DNA of 64,000 bases. Source: UBA935 sp031556725. Its GTDB lineage: Bacteria; Bacillota; Clostridia; Lachnospirales; Lachnospiraceae. The notes below the pieces were generated by a model. That model ran no database searches, was not told the DNA's origin, and was given only the letters and a program-made list of their open reading frames with translations. This document shows, piece by piece, positions 1-8,767 of this stretch (position 1 is its first letter; every line of letters begins with the position of its first letter). Position numbers and translations under genes: made by a program. The DNA lies in NCBI GenBank assembly GCA_031556725.1, contig JAVBSL010000042.1:15098-79097 (forward strand), in the 5' to 3' direction.

Positions 1-479
1 CAGTAGTAGCTTCTGATACAGCGGCTGCTACCATACAGGAAGCTGCTGCCGCTGAAGGCAAAACAGTAGGTGAGTATACCAACAACGCAATTGTAGATGT
101 ACCTGGACTGGAAAATGCAGTGCCTACCGGTCAGGGCGGTCACGTTATTATTAACGGTGCACCCAGTAATGTAACTTTCTTCCTGACAAAGCCCAATGCA
201 GCAACTGTTAAAGCAGCAAAGGATCAGGCTGCCACACTTGGCGGTAAGGTTCTGAATGTTTTTGGCACCAAGGCTATTGTCGGCAAATTTGATACGGCTC
301 AAGTTAACTTCTATATGCAGGGAATTAAAGCCGGTCAAGCGATCAAAGTTTTCCAATTGGTAGACGGCCAGTGGGTTGAGGTAAAAGTTCTTGAAATCAG
401 AGAAGACCATGTTGTTCTTGAAATGACTTCTCATGGAATTCTTGCTTTTATCGAAGTTCCGGCAGCAGCTGCCAGATAA
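1..479 (+). CDS. 3' end of a protein of unknown function (partial)
   Basis: The reading frame is open from the left edge of the window (first full codon at base 3) to the TAA at 477-479, so the GTG at 120 is internal and the gene starts outside the window. About 158 residues are visible. An Ala-rich stretch (AAATIQEAAAAEGK) leads into a region rich in Gly, Val and Asn, then a compact C-terminal part with alternating beta-like segments (VKVLEIREDHVVLEM, SHGILAFIEV) and an Ala-rich end (PAAAAR). The composition is like exported or cell-envelope proteins of clostridia, but the N-terminus that would show a signal peptide is missing. No family is recognised. It is separated from the surface-polymer operon by about 270 bases containing two inverted repeats. 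Confidence 0.7.
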   Translation, partial: VVASDTAAATIQEAAAAEGKTVGEYTNNAIVDVPGLENAVPTGQGGHVIINGAPSNVTFFLTKPNAATVKAAKDQAATLGGKVLNVFGTKAIVGKFDTAQVNFYMQGIKAGQAIKVFQLVDGQWVEVKVLEIREDHVVLEMTSHGILAFIEVPAAAAR

Positions 480-514
480 TTTTTACTGAAAAGATTTATA
501 GATATAAGATTAAT

Positions 515-538
515 TAATTAATCATGCATGATTAATTA
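515..538. repeat. 24-bp perfect AT-rich palindrome
   Basis: Twelve bases (TAATTAATCATG) are followed directly by their exact reverse complement, centred between 526 and 527. It lies 35 bases after the stop of the first gene and about 215 bases before the aminotransferase start. It has no loop, is AT-rich and has no T-run, so it looks more like a symmetrical protein-binding site (operator) than a terminator. A second, 10-bp palindrome (CTAACGTTAG) is at 562-571. Confidence 0.5.
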
Positions 539-598
539 TACGTGAGTCTCCTTAGGGAAGGCTAACGTTAGTTATGACCATTCCGAGTGTGGGAAAAA

Positions 599-623
599 GC
601 CACTGCCGCTGTGCGGCAGTGGC
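599..623 (+). promoter_or_regulatory. GC-rich leader hairpin before the surface-polymer operon
   Basis: GCCACTGCCGC (599-609), loop TGT, and GCGGCAGTGGC (613-623) form a perfect 11-bp stem in otherwise AT-rich DNA. On the + strand it is followed by GATAAAAATG with no T-run, so it is not a normal intrinsic terminator for the upstream gene. On the - strand it is followed by five Ts, but no - strand gene reads towards it. It lies in the presumed 5' leader of a roughly 15-kb operon. Such a hairpin could be an RNA target for processive antitermination (NusG-paralogue LoaP type) or a transcription pause. This role is inference. Confidence 0.45.
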
Positions 624-752
624 GATAAAAATGCAATGTACTAGTAAGTCAAAAGGAAACAAAGCAGAAGCAGTTGGTAGAAGGGAATAAGAGGAAGCGG
701 CAAAACAGAAGACATCGGATTGAAGCTTATATTGGAAGGAATAAATGCTTTT

Positions 753-1859
753 ATGAATACACATGGTGAGCAAAGGATAAACGTAACTAAATCATCAATG
801 CCAGAATTTGATGAATATATGGAAGCCCTAAAACCTGTATGGGATAGTAGATGGCTTTCAAACAGAGGGCATGCTTCTATTGAATTCGAGGAGGCACTAA
901 AAAGGTATTTAAGTACTGAGAACTTATATCTGTTTGCAAATGGGCATGTAGCATTAGAAGTAGCAATTAATGCTTTGTATCTAACAGGAGAAGTTATTAC
1001 AACGCCATATACACATTGCAGTACTACTCATGCAATTGTAAGAAATGGATTGACTCCAGTGTTTGTGGATATAAAGGAAGATGATTACACGATCAATCCA
1101 GAACTAATAGAAGAAAAGATTACAGAGAGAACAGTAGCAATAATTGCCACACATGTATATGGATTCTTATGCGATGATGATGCAATTACTAAAATTGCAA
1201 AAAAGCATAATTTAATTGTTATATATGATGCGGCACATGCTTTTGGAGTATCGAAAGCAGGTGTCAATGCGGCAAATTTAGGAGATGCCGCAATGTTCAG
1301 CACACATGCCACAAAAGTGTTCCATACGATAGAAGGTGGTATTGTATGCTATAAAAATAAAGAAAAATTTAAAGCAATGTCTAAATTGGTTAATTTTGGT
1401 TTTACTTCAGCGGAGGATATAGACTACATAGGTACAAATGCCAGAATGAATGAATTTGAGGCGGTTATGGGAATATGTAATTTGCGGCATATAGATGATG
1501 AAATTAGTAAGCGTAAAGTAATTTTTGAAAGATATTATGAAAGACTTAGTGAACTTAAAGGAGTGAAACTTGTAGAAATACCCAAGGATATGAAATGGAA
1601 TTATGCGTATTTTCCAGTGGTGTTTGATGGGTACAAATTAGATAGGAATGAGATTCAACTAAAACTAAAAGAAAACAATATATTTGCTCGAAAGTATTTT
1701 TTTCCGCTTGTAAACAAGGCAGCATGCTATGCCGAGCGGTATGGAAGTCTTGATATGCCAGTGGCAGAACATATCGCTAATCATGTATTGACCCTACCGA
1801 TGTATTCGGATATGACGGTTGAGGATGCAGACAGAATTTGTAATGTGATTTTACAGTAA
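753..1859 (+). CDS. DegT/DnrJ/EryC1/StrS sugar aminotransferase, VioA-like
   Basis: PLP-dependent aminotransferase of the sugar-nucleotide type, expected to install an amino group on a keto-deoxy sugar nucleotide in the cytoplasm. Visible motifs are the N-terminal WLSNRG segment, the PLP phosphate/substrate region FANGHVALE, the Asp that holds the pyridine nitrogen in VIYDAAHAFG (about residue 159), and the Schiff-base lysine in STHATKVFHTIEGG (about K188). The overall pattern resembles VioA-type 4-aminotransferases that make dTDP-4-amino-4,6-dideoxyglucose; the exact substrate is inferred. The frame is open from a TTG at 720, but the ATG at 753 has a GGAAGGA site at 734-740 and gives a standard 368-residue protein. 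First gene of the surface-polymer operon, 10 bases before the acyltransferase. The 4-amino group it would create is a plausible acceptor for the amide ligases downstream. Confidence 0.85.
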   Translation: MNTHGEQRINVTKSSMPEFDEYMEALKPVWDSRWLSNRGHASIEFEEALKRYLSTENLYLFANGHVALEVAINALYLTGEVITTPYTHCSTTHAIVRNGLTPVFVDIKEDDYTINPELIEEKITERTVAIIATHVYGFLCDDDAITKIAKKHNLIVIYDAAHAFGVSKAGVNAANLGDAAMFSTHATKVFHTIEGGIVCYKNKEKFKAMSKLVNFGFTSAEDIDYIGTNARMNEFEAVMGICNLRHIDDEISKRKVIFERYYERLSELKGVKLVEIPKDMKWNYAYFPVVFDGYKLDRNEIQLKLKENNIFARKYFFPLVNKAACYAERYGSLDMPVAEHIANHVLTLPMYSDMTVEDADRICNVILQ

Positions 1860-1869
1860 GGGGAAATCG

Positions 1870-2991
1870 ATGACACAAAAAAAAAGACATAATTCATCCT
1901 ATAACGCACTCCGAGGCTTGGCAGCAATAGGGATATTTTTCTCTCATATGTCTTATTTAAAGGCATCGGACATGTCGTTTTGGCGTAATTTATATCAGTT
2001 TTTCATGCGAAACGGCGCAGTTTGCGCATCCTTTTTCTATATTTTGTCAGGATTTCTAGTTGTGTACACATGGAAAAATGCGAGTTTTAAAGACTATATG
2101 GTAAAGAAACTGAAAAAGTTCTATCCGCTGGTTCTTTGTGTGTTGATACTTGCTATTGCACTGGACCTTGTGATGGGTGGTAGTGAAGTAATTAATGAGG
2201 GTGTAGTTCCAGGAAGCTGGCAATGGTGGTTAAATATTGTGATGGGTATCACAATGTTAAAAGCGTTTATACCCTTTGAAGCTATATTTTATTCCTTTCA
2301 TGGGCCATCTTGGTATATGTCTGCTCTGATTGTGTTCTATGTACTGGCATGGTTTATTGTTCCAAAATTGGTGGATGCAGAAAACCCGAAACAGCAGAAA
2401 ACGGTAGCCAGGGGGACAACAATAGTATGTATTGCAGCCTATGTGATACAGGGGATTATCTGCTTTATGGTTGATAGCAAAGAGCTGATTGACATCAGAC
2501 TTTGGATTACTTATGTAAATCCATGGTTCAGGATTTTTGGTGAATGCTTTTTGGGTATGGTCATTGCGAGTTATATAGACGAGATAAAGCTAGCAAAAAA
2601 TAGCAGAGAAGGTTTTAAAGCAATAGCATTACTGTTTATGCTTACAATGCTTTTACTGAGAAGTATGTTCGTTAGCTCGCTGTGGAATGCCTGGTTGTTT
2701 GCTCTTCCGAATACACTTTTGTTGATTGCTTTCTATAACGATGAGGGTAAAACAGCGTGTGTGCTGAAAGCAAAACCATTTCAACTCCTCGGAAACATAT
2801 CTTTTGAACTGTATATGACCCACGCTTTTGTATATGAGGGATTACCGATTGTTGTGGGTGTTTTGAGCAGTAGTTTGAAGAACTGGATAATTTATCATGC
2901 CGGCACAAGGTTTATGATTACATTGGTTCTGGCAATAAATTTTGCATGGATAGTGCATTGGATATTCAGAGTTGCCAAAAAGATGAAATGA
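1870..2991 (+). CDS. Membrane acyltransferase, family 3 (O-acetyltransferase)
   Basis: A 373-residue polytopic membrane protein of the acyltransferase-3 family (OafA/NolX/OatA-like). These transfer acetyl or other acyl groups from the cytoplasmic side to sugars of lipid-linked or exported polysaccharides. The signature is near the N-terminus: YNALRGLAAIGIFFSH (residues about 11-26), with the Arg and His used in this family, followed by about ten hydrophobic segments such as FFYILSGFLVVY. The C-terminus (WIFRVAKKMK) is cytoplasm-like. AAGGGGA precedes the ATG at 1870. It lies between the aminotransferase and the phosphoglycosyl transferase, so it most likely O-acylates the polymer repeat unit. 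The acceptor cannot be told from sequence. Confidence 0.85.
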   Translation: MTQKKRHNSSYNALRGLAAIGIFFSHMSYLKASDMSFWRNLYQFFMRNGAVCASFFYILSGFLVVYTWKNASFKDYMVKKLKKFYPLVLCVLILAIALDLVMGGSEVINEGVVPGSWQWWLNIVMGITMLKAFIPFEAIFYSFHGPSWYMSALIVFYVLAWFIVPKLVDAENPKQQKTVARGTTIVCIAAYVIQGIICFMVDSKELIDIRLWITYVNPWFRIFGECFLGMVIASYIDEIKLAKNSREGFKAIALLFMLTMLLLRSMFVSSLWNAWLFALPNTLLLIAFYNDEGKTACVLKAKPFQLLGNISFELYMTHAFVYEGLPIVVGVLSSSLKNWIIYHAGTRFMITLVLAINFAWIVHWIFRVAKKMK

Positions 2992-3099
2992 TCTTTTTAA
3001 GAAAACTCTTATACAATTATATAGTAGGAAATTTATTGTAAGGAAATAAGTACATTGGGAGCTGTTTTTTATATATAAATTAGTGAAAAGAGGTTTCAA

Positions 3100-3984
3100 A
3101 TGCAAGACATTACGAGATTATCAGGAACAGCCAAAGAAGAAATTGCCAGATATATAAAGCGAGATAATCTTGATGCTGTGAATAAAATAGTTAAAGAAGT
3201 TCATGTAAAAAATACTTTTTATACTCGCTATGGTAAACGATTACTGGATATTTTAGTATCTCTTGTGGCTCTTATTATTACTTTACCAATCAACCTTTTA
3301 CTTGCAATTATCACTTTTTTTGATGTAGGGCAACCAATCATGTTCAAGCAAGAACGGCTTGGTAAAGATGAAAAAAAATTTATTATGTATAAATTTCGAA
3401 ATATGACCAATGAGACAGATGTTAATGGTGAATTACTGTCAGCGGAAGAACGGGTGACAAAATGGGGGCGGTTTGCTAGGAAGACATCTTTAGACGAGTT
3501 ATTGAATTTTTGGAGTGTTCTTAAAGGTGATATGTCCATAGTTGGTCCCAGAGCGATAGGAGTATCAGCAGTTTGGAAAATGTCTGATAGACATAAAGTA
3601 ATTTATACGGTTTTGCCGGGTCTTGAATGCCCAATGTTACATAGAGTCGATCATGCATTATCTTGGCAAGAACGTTTTGACAATTATGTGTGGTATGTAG
3701 AAAATTGTAGTCTTTGGATTGATATTTGTTTGATGTTCAGAATCGTACAACTAGCATTTGATAAGAAAAGCACAGCTCAACGATCGAAGGCATGTAATGG
3801 GGGCTTTCTTGGTTATGACTCAGAAGGAAAAGTAATATATACAAAAAAGGTTCCAGATAAATATGTTCAGGAGTATTGTTATAATCATGGTTTTGTGACC
3901 CTGGAAGATGCTTTACAAGAAAGAGGATATACTATTCTAAAAACTCAAATGGAAGAAAAGAAAACAGGAGCAGTAATTGCCTGA
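3100..3984 (+). CDS. Initiating sugar-phosphate transferase (phosphoglycosyl transferase)
   Basis: Bacterial sugar transferase family (PF02397), monotopic PglC/WcaJ-like. It transfers a sugar-1-phosphate from a nucleotide sugar to undecaprenyl phosphate, the first membrane step of repeat-unit assembly. After about 40 extra N-terminal residues come the re-entrant hydrophobic helix (LLDILVSLVALIITLP, residues about 48-63), FKQERLGKDEKKFIMYKFRNM-type nucleotide-binding segments, and the catalytic Asp-Glu pair in KTSLDELLNFW (D132/E133), followed by LKGDMSIVGPR. The tail of about 60 residues after the core is longer than in minimal PglC-like enzymes. AAGAGG precedes the ATG. It is the only sugar-transferring enzyme recognised in the operon, which makes it the likely priming enzyme. 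Confidence 0.9.
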   Translation: MQDITRLSGTAKEEIARYIKRDNLDAVNKIVKEVHVKNTFYTRYGKRLLDILVSLVALIITLPINLLLAIITFFDVGQPIMFKQERLGKDEKKFIMYKFRNMTNETDVNGELLSAEERVTKWGRFARKTSLDELLNFWSVLKGDMSIVGPRAIGVSAVWKMSDRHKVIYTVLPGLECPMLHRVDHALSWQERFDNYVWYVENCSLWIDICLMFRIVQLAFDKKSTAQRSKACNGGFLGYDSEGKVIYTKKVPDKYVQEYCYNHGFVTLEDALQERGYTILKTQMEEKKTGAVIA

Positions 3985-4049
3985 CAGATAAAAGCTTGAA
4001 ATAATTACTGGAGTATAAATGAATGGAATAGAGAAAGGTATGATATAGA

Positions 4050-5057
4050 ATGAATATTTTGTTTACATCAGCAAGTCGGCGTGGCTATTTAGTACGATAT
4101 TTTAAAGACATTATTGGTACGGATGGCGAAACACATGCTAGCAACAGTGTAGTTTGTCCTGCATTTACGGCGGCAGATTATTCTGTTATAACACCATTAA
4201 TCTATGATAAAACATATATTCCTTTCTTGATTGATTACTGTAAAAAGCGGAACATTTCTTTAGTCATTCCACTATTTGACATTGATTTGTATATTTTGGC
4301 ACTTAATAAAAAATTATTTAGGAAAAATGGCATTCATGTTATGGTATCAGATGCAGATGTCATCGATAAGTGCAATGATAAGTGGAAAATGTATAAATTT
4401 GGTATAAAGGCAGGAATCAATATACCAGAGAGTTTTATTAGCCAAGAGGATGTACTTATTGCGATCCATCAGAAAAGAATGAACTATCCTATTGTAGTGA
4501 AACCACGATGGGGCATGGGTTCCATATCTATTTACATTGCTGAAAATGAGGATGAATTGCGTGTCTTTAGCAAAAAAGTTCATAAAGAGGTTATGGAGAA
4601 TTTTCTAAAATACGAATCGGCACAGGATATTGATCATAGTATAATATTTCAGGAATTTTTGCAGGGGGATGAATATGGCGTTGATATAATTAATAATCTG
4701 CAAGGTGAATTTGTTAATGCTATTGTGAAACGTAAGTTGGCGATGAGAGCAGGGGAAACAGATTCAGCTATAGTTTGCAAACAGGAAAATGTGTTTTTAA
4801 CTGCAAAAAAGCTGTCTAAAGCAATTGGTCATATTGGAAACTTAGATATCGATGTGATTCTTGTTAATAGCAAGCCTTATGTTCTGGATATGAATGCGCG
4901 TTTTGGCGGTGGATATCCATTTAGCCATATGGCTGGGGCAAATTTTCCTAAAGCAATTATTGAATGGGTATCAGGAAATATAGACTATAGAGGGAGTTGT
5001 GATGCACGTTACGGAGAAGTATATCAAAAAGATATACAGATAGTAGCCATATCATAA
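4050..5057 (+). CDS. ATP-grasp ligase (carbamoyl-phosphate-synthase-like)
   Basis: ATP-grasp fold enzyme of 335 residues. The N-terminal Rossmann-like part (MNILFTSASRRGYLVRYF) resembles the pre-ATP-grasp domain of CarB/PurK-type proteins. The ATP-binding lobe shows YPIVVKPRWGMGS (about 149-161), the acidic IIFQEFLQGDEYGVD segment, and the metal-binding Asp/Asn end VLDMNARFGGGYPF (about 290-303). Family members form carbon-nitrogen or related acyl-phosphate-derived bonds using ATP, often joining amino acids to small molecules or sugars. It lies directly before a second ATP-grasp gene (17-base gap), and both lie between the priming transferase and the epimerase. This suggests a job in building or decorating the repeat unit. 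Substrate unknown. Confidence 0.8.
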   Translation: MNILFTSASRRGYLVRYFKDIIGTDGETHASNSVVCPAFTAADYSVITPLIYDKTYIPFLIDYCKKRNISLVIPLFDIDLYILALNKKLFRKNGIHVMVSDADVIDKCNDKWKMYKFGIKAGINIPESFISQEDVLIAIHQKRMNYPIVVKPRWGMGSISIYIAENEDELRVFSKKVHKEVMENFLKYESAQDIDHSIIFQEFLQGDEYGVDIINNLQGEFVNAIVKRKLAMRAGETDSAIVCKQENVFLTAKKLSKAIGHIGNLDIDVILVNSKPYVLDMNARFGGGYPFSHMAGANFPKAIIEWVSGNIDYRGSCDARYGEVYQKDIQIVAIS

Positions 5058-5074
5058 TAAGAGAGGGTTTTATT

Positions 5075-6370
5075 ATGAATTTAAATATTAAAGGAAAGCG
5101 TATTTTACTTATCGGAGGTCTCAATCCAACTGCAGATTTAATTGATCTTGCTCATAGAAATGGTGTTTTTGTTGGCGTAGCAGATTATAACAAGGATACC
5201 TATTTAAAACAGATAGCTGACGCACATCACGAGGTAGATGCGCTAGACATTGAAGCAATTGCTAAACTGTGTGAAGAAGAGCATTATGATGGAATCATTT
5301 CCAACTTTAACGATATGTTATTACCTTATATGTATGAAGTTGCCGAACGCCTAGACTATTGGGTTCCATATATGGAAGAACAGTTTCTTATGAGCACTAA
5401 CAAAAAATATTTTAAGAAAAAATGCATGGAATACGGAGTGCCTGTTCCCAAAGAATATGCAATTAGTACAGAGGAAGATATTTACACAAGTGACATTGAT
5501 TTTCCAGTTATAATTAAGCCAGTTGATGGCAGTGGATCCAAAGGGGTTACACCGTGCTTTACACGAGAAGAATTAGCTGAAGGATATAAAAAATGTATTG
5601 AGATATCTCGCTGTAGCGGAGTGATTATTGAACAATATATTCCGTATGATGAAATCAACGTAACTTATATTGCTCAGGATGGGGATGTTCAGCTCGCAGC
5701 AATTCATGATCGGTATTTCAATACATCTCAGGAAGATGCAATGATAGTTCCTGATTTGTATATTTATCCTTCACGTTATACAGATGTTTATTTAGATAAA
5801 TATAATCAGCTTGTAATTGATATGTTGAAAGGTATTGGTGTTAAGAACGGGTCATTATTTATGCAGGCTTGTGTAAAAGATGGAGAGGTTTACTTCTATG
5901 AAGCCGGTATGCGTTTGAATGGTTGTAAAACTTATCAAATTCTTGAATATGAAAATGATTACAATACATTTGAGCATCTGATATTATATGCATTGACTGG
6001 CAGCATGGGGGAATTTAATAACTTTAACCCAAAGATGAAACGCTGGTATGCAACTTTAAATGTGCTTGGTGAGCCAGGAGAAACAATCCAGTCATTTAAG
6101 GGTATTAAGGAGCTTGAGTCTTATCCGTGGTTGATTAATATTGCACGGAGATTTTTTGAGGGTGATACTATTCCGGCAGATTCGGTGGGAACATTGATGC
6201 AGGTTACGACTCGAATTCATCTGTATGCAGATACCAAGGAAGAATTGATTGAGCGCATCGATAAGGTCAACGAATTGTATCAGTTGATAAATACTGATGG
6301 GCGAAATGTGATATTGGCGCCACATGATTTAAAAGAGATATATAAAGGGTTGAATTATGACCTTGGGTGA
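5075..6370 (+). CDS. ATP-grasp ligase (PurK/biotin-carboxylase-like)
   Basis: Second ATP-grasp enzyme, 431 residues, of a different subfamily from its neighbour. The N-terminus has a nucleotide-fold pattern (KRILLIGGLNPTADLIDLA), the ATP lobe has FPVIIKPVDGSGSKGV (about 151-166), the adenine-lid region has CSGVIIEQYIPYDEINV, and the end has FYEAGMRLNGCKTY. The C-terminal 110 residues (from about 320) resemble the RimK/PurK-like lid extension seen in ligases that activate a carboxylate. GAGAGGG lies 7 bases before the ATG. The stop overlaps a possible GTG start of the next gene (GTGA), so the two are probably translated together. Likely forms an amide or ester on a polymer building block; specificity unknown. 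Confidence 0.8.
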   Translation: MNLNIKGKRILLIGGLNPTADLIDLAHRNGVFVGVADYNKDTYLKQIADAHHEVDALDIEAIAKLCEEEHYDGIISNFNDMLLPYMYEVAERLDYWVPYMEEQFLMSTNKKYFKKKCMEYGVPVPKEYAISTEEDIYTSDIDFPVIIKPVDGSGSKGVTPCFTREELAEGYKKCIEISRCSGVIIEQYIPYDEINVTYIAQDGDVQLAAIHDRYFNTSQEDAMIVPDLYIYPSRYTDVYLDKYNQLVIDMLKGIGVKNGSLFMQACVKDGEVYFYEAGMRLNGCKTYQILEYENDYNTFEHLILYALTGSMGEFNNFNPKMKRWYATLNVLGEPGETIQSFKGIKELESYPWLINIARRFFEGDTIPADSVGTLMQVTTRIHLYADTKEELIERIDKVNELYQLINTDGRNVILAPHDLKEIYKGLNYDLG

Positions 6371-6375
6371 TATGT

Positions 6376-7302
6376 ATGAATAAGATTATAATTACAGGAT
6401 CTGGTGGATTTTTAGGACAAACTTTGCTTTATAGGTTGGCAGATGAATTACAGTATGAAGTAATAGCACTTACCACTAGGGTAGAAGAATTGAAAAAAAT
6501 ATTTGCTAGTTGTTCTCATATCAAACCAACTTATACAGAAATATTTTTAAAACAAAAACTTACTTTTGATAAAGATGATATATTGGTAAACTGTGCTTTT
6601 CCTAGAAATGGAAACGGTGAACAGATGGCGGATGGACTTCAATACATATCCCGTATTCTGAGTTGTGCTATGCAAAATTGTATAGGCGCCGTAATTAATA
6701 TTTCGTCTCAGAGTGTATATAGTTCAGCAAGACTGGAACCGGCTACAGAACAGACCGGATTAGATTTAGAAACTAGGTATGCAGTAGGCAAATATGCCAC
6801 AGAATTACTCACCAATATGATTTGCGGATCAATAACACATACTAATTTGCGGCTTGCAAGCCTAATTGGTCCGGCTTTTGACGAGAGGATTACCAACAAA
6901 TTTGTTGCGCAGGCATTGAATGGTAAAGACTTGCATATTATTGGTGGCATTCAGCAGTTTGGCTTTTTGGATGTTCTAGATGCTGCAGAAGGATTAATTG
7001 CTGTTTTGAAGAGTGATCCAGTAAATTGGCAAGAAGTATATAATTTTGGAATCAATAAAAGTTATACTATTACAGAGATTGCAGCGTGTGTTTGTGAACT
7101 AAGTAAAACTTATTGTAAAAAACCCATTCAATTTAGTATTCAAGCGGATGATGTTATTCTGAATTCTACGTTAGATTGCAACTTGTTCATGAAGGACTTT
7201 GGATGGAATCCTTCATGGCAATTATATGATTCTATTAAAAGAATATTTGAAGATCAAGTAAAAAATTACGGTAACTCCTATTTAATGGATATATTTGGAT
7301 AA
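6376..7302 (+). CDS. NAD(P)-dependent sugar epimerase/reductase (extended SDR)
   Basis: Extended short-chain dehydrogenase of about 308 residues. The Rossmann glycine motif GSGGFLGQ is at the N-terminus, followed by the catalytic region ISSQSVYSS and then YAVGKYATE (Tyr-x3-Lys), and a family-typical C-terminus ending in a helix (DSIKRIFEDQ). It probably epimerises or reduces a nucleotide sugar for the repeat unit. The ATG at 6376 is preferred; a GTG at 6367 that overlaps the previous stop is an alternative and adds three residues. Immediately after its TAA the same frame continues into the tail of another epimerase (7303-7500), so this gene seems to have been inserted in front of, or recombined with, a relative. 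Confidence 0.8.
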   Translation: MNKIIITGSGGFLGQTLLYRLADELQYEVIALTTRVEELKKIFASCSHIKPTYTEIFLKQKLTFDKDDILVNCAFPRNGNGEQMADGLQYISRILSCAMQNCIGAVINISSQSVYSSARLEPATEQTGLDLETRYAVGKYATELLTNMICGSITHTNLRLASLIGPAFDERITNKFVAQALNGKDLHIIGGIQQFGFLDVLDAAEGLIAVLKSDPVNWQEVYNFGINKSYTITEIAACVCELSKTYCKKPIQFSIQADDVILNSTLDCNLFMKDFGWNPSWQLYDSIKRIFEDQVKNYGNSYLMDIFG

Positions 7303-7500
7303 ATTTTAAGCGAAACGATTGTACAAGTTGCAGCACAAGCCGGATACCCAAGGCCTGAGATAAATCTGGCTAAGCAGGATATTGAGTTTTGGTATGGTAT
7401 GAAATCTCGTAGATTTATGGAACATGTTGGATGGGCTCCCAAGATTGATCTTCGTGGGATGGTCGAAAAAGTGTTTAAGGAAATAGATAATGAGTTATAA
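7303..7500 (+). pseudogene. C-terminal remnant of a second NAD-dependent epimerase
   Basis: Directly after the TAA of the epimerase (7300-7302) the same reading frame runs for 65 codons to a TAA at 7498-7500, without a start codon that would give a working enzyme. The residues read like the last quarter of a sugar epimerase: RRFMEHVGWAPKIDLRGMVE then KVFKEI. This parallels the intact neighbour's own end (LFMKDFGWNPSWQLYDSIKR). The two tails are clearly homologous but not identical, so this is a relic of a different epimerase whose front has been lost. It is a recombination scar inside the operon. The following 156 bases up to 7656 hold no other gene. Confidence 0.75.
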
Positions 7501-7656
7501 CGAAGTTGAGTGGTGTTGAGTTAGTATCGGTATTGAAATTAAATGATTGAAATATTATCCATTTTGCCATATTTGCAAAATAAATACAACAGAATGGGTT
7601 GCATTGTTATGAGGCGGCAATCTGCATAATTAAAAATATTTGAGGAGATTAATGAA

Positions 7657-8754
7657 ATGGAAAAGAGAAGTTCTCTTGCACAGATGGTAGATAAGTTTTA
7701 TGTTTGGTGCAAAACGACAAAGATTTGTCTGCGTTATTCCCGGGAAACTAAAAAGAGAGTGAAGCAGATTGGGGGAGGATATCAAGGATCGGGCAAGGAG
7801 TTTCAGAAGGTGGTTTCTTATTGGAAAAGGTATAAAGTAAAACCAAAGAAGTATTGGTATCAGCTGTATGGGGATACAATTGGTGAGTTTGATCCGCGCT
7901 ATATTTCCGATACAATTTGGTTTGGGAAAATTCTGCCATACTATAATAATCTGCTATTTATGAGAGCATACACAGATAAAGGCATGATGGATAAATTTCT
8001 TCCAGGCGTTAAACAACCCGAAAGTATTATAAAGAATATTGCAGGAACTTTCTATACCGGAGAAAACTGCGTTGTCTCAGAAGAAGAAGCGGTCAAACTA
8101 TGTGCTCAAGAACCGTGCTTGATTTTTAAGCCGTCTATTGATAGCGGATGTGGTCGTCTGATTCAGTTTTATGAGCAAGACAAAATGGATAAGAAAGAGA
8201 TAATAAAGTATTTTAGCCAATATAAAGCAAACTATGTTGCACAGAGATTTGTGAAACAGCATAATGATTTAGCTGCTATTCATGCAAAATCTCTCAATAC
8301 AATACGTGTAATATCATTTAGATTCCACGGAGAAACGCACATTCTTTCAGCTCAGCTAAGAATGGGGGCAGATGACGCTCGAATTGATAATTATTCGGCA
8401 GGCGGAATTGCGTGTGCTATCAAAGAGGATGGTTGGCTTGCAGATGAAGCGATTACCAAAAAGTATACATGGACGGACTGCCATCCCAGCGGAAGAAAGT
8501 TCAATACTATTCAAGTACCTTCTTATAGAAAGGTACTTCAAAAAACTAAGGAATTGCATCAGCAGCTACCCTATTACAACATTATTGGCTGGGATTTTGC
8601 GGTTGATGAGGAAGGTGAGCCAGTATTGATAGAATTCAATACAACACCGGGACAGAACGAAGTGGGAAGCAGGATGCCTTCTTTTGGTGATTTAACAGAA
8701 CAGGTTTTAGAGGATGTTTTTTTAAAACATGAGTTAGAAGGAAAAATGAATTAA
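7657..8754 (+). CDS. Sugar-transfer associated ATP-grasp protein (copy 1)
   Basis: 365 residues of the 'sugar-transfer associated ATP-grasp' type (PF14397-like), cytoplasmic, reaction not established. A basic N-terminal region of about 90 residues precedes the ATP-grasp part: LIFKPSIDSGCGRLIQF (about 154-170), the family hallmark HAKSLNTIRVISF (about 209-221), DNYSAGGIACAI, and the metal-binding end GWDFAVDEEGEPVLIEFNTT (about 311-330). GAGGAG lies before the ATG. The next gene follows after 13 bases. This is the first of three divergent paralogues in the operon (others at 12617 and 15021). Presence beside CapA, flippase and polymerase genes suggests amide-bond formation on a lipid-linked or nucleotide-linked sugar; that is inference. 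Confidence 0.85.
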   Translation: MEKRSSLAQMVDKFYVWCKTTKICLRYSRETKKRVKQIGGGYQGSGKEFQKVVSYWKRYKVKPKKYWYQLYGDTIGEFDPRYISDTIWFGKILPYYNNLLFMRAYTDKGMMDKFLPGVKQPESIIKNIAGTFYTGENCVVSEEEAVKLCAQEPCLIFKPSIDSGCGRLIQFYEQDKMDKKEIIKYFSQYKANYVAQRFVKQHNDLAAIHAKSLNTIRVISFRFHGETHILSAQLRMGADDARIDNYSAGGIACAIKEDGWLADEAITKKYTWTDCHPSGRKFNTIQVPSYRKVLQKTKELHQQLPYYNIIGWDFAVDEEGEPVLIEFNTTPGQNEVGSRMPSFGDLTEQVLEDVFLKHELEGKMN

Positions 8755-8767
8755 TGGAGGAAATGTT

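Noticed and set aside
120..479. GTG at 120 as a gene start
   Set aside because: The frame is open to the window edge and the residues before it look coding, so the GTG is internal.
599..623. Hairpin as intrinsic terminator of the first gene
   Set aside because: No T-run on the + strand and 120 bases from the stop; treated as a leader structure instead.
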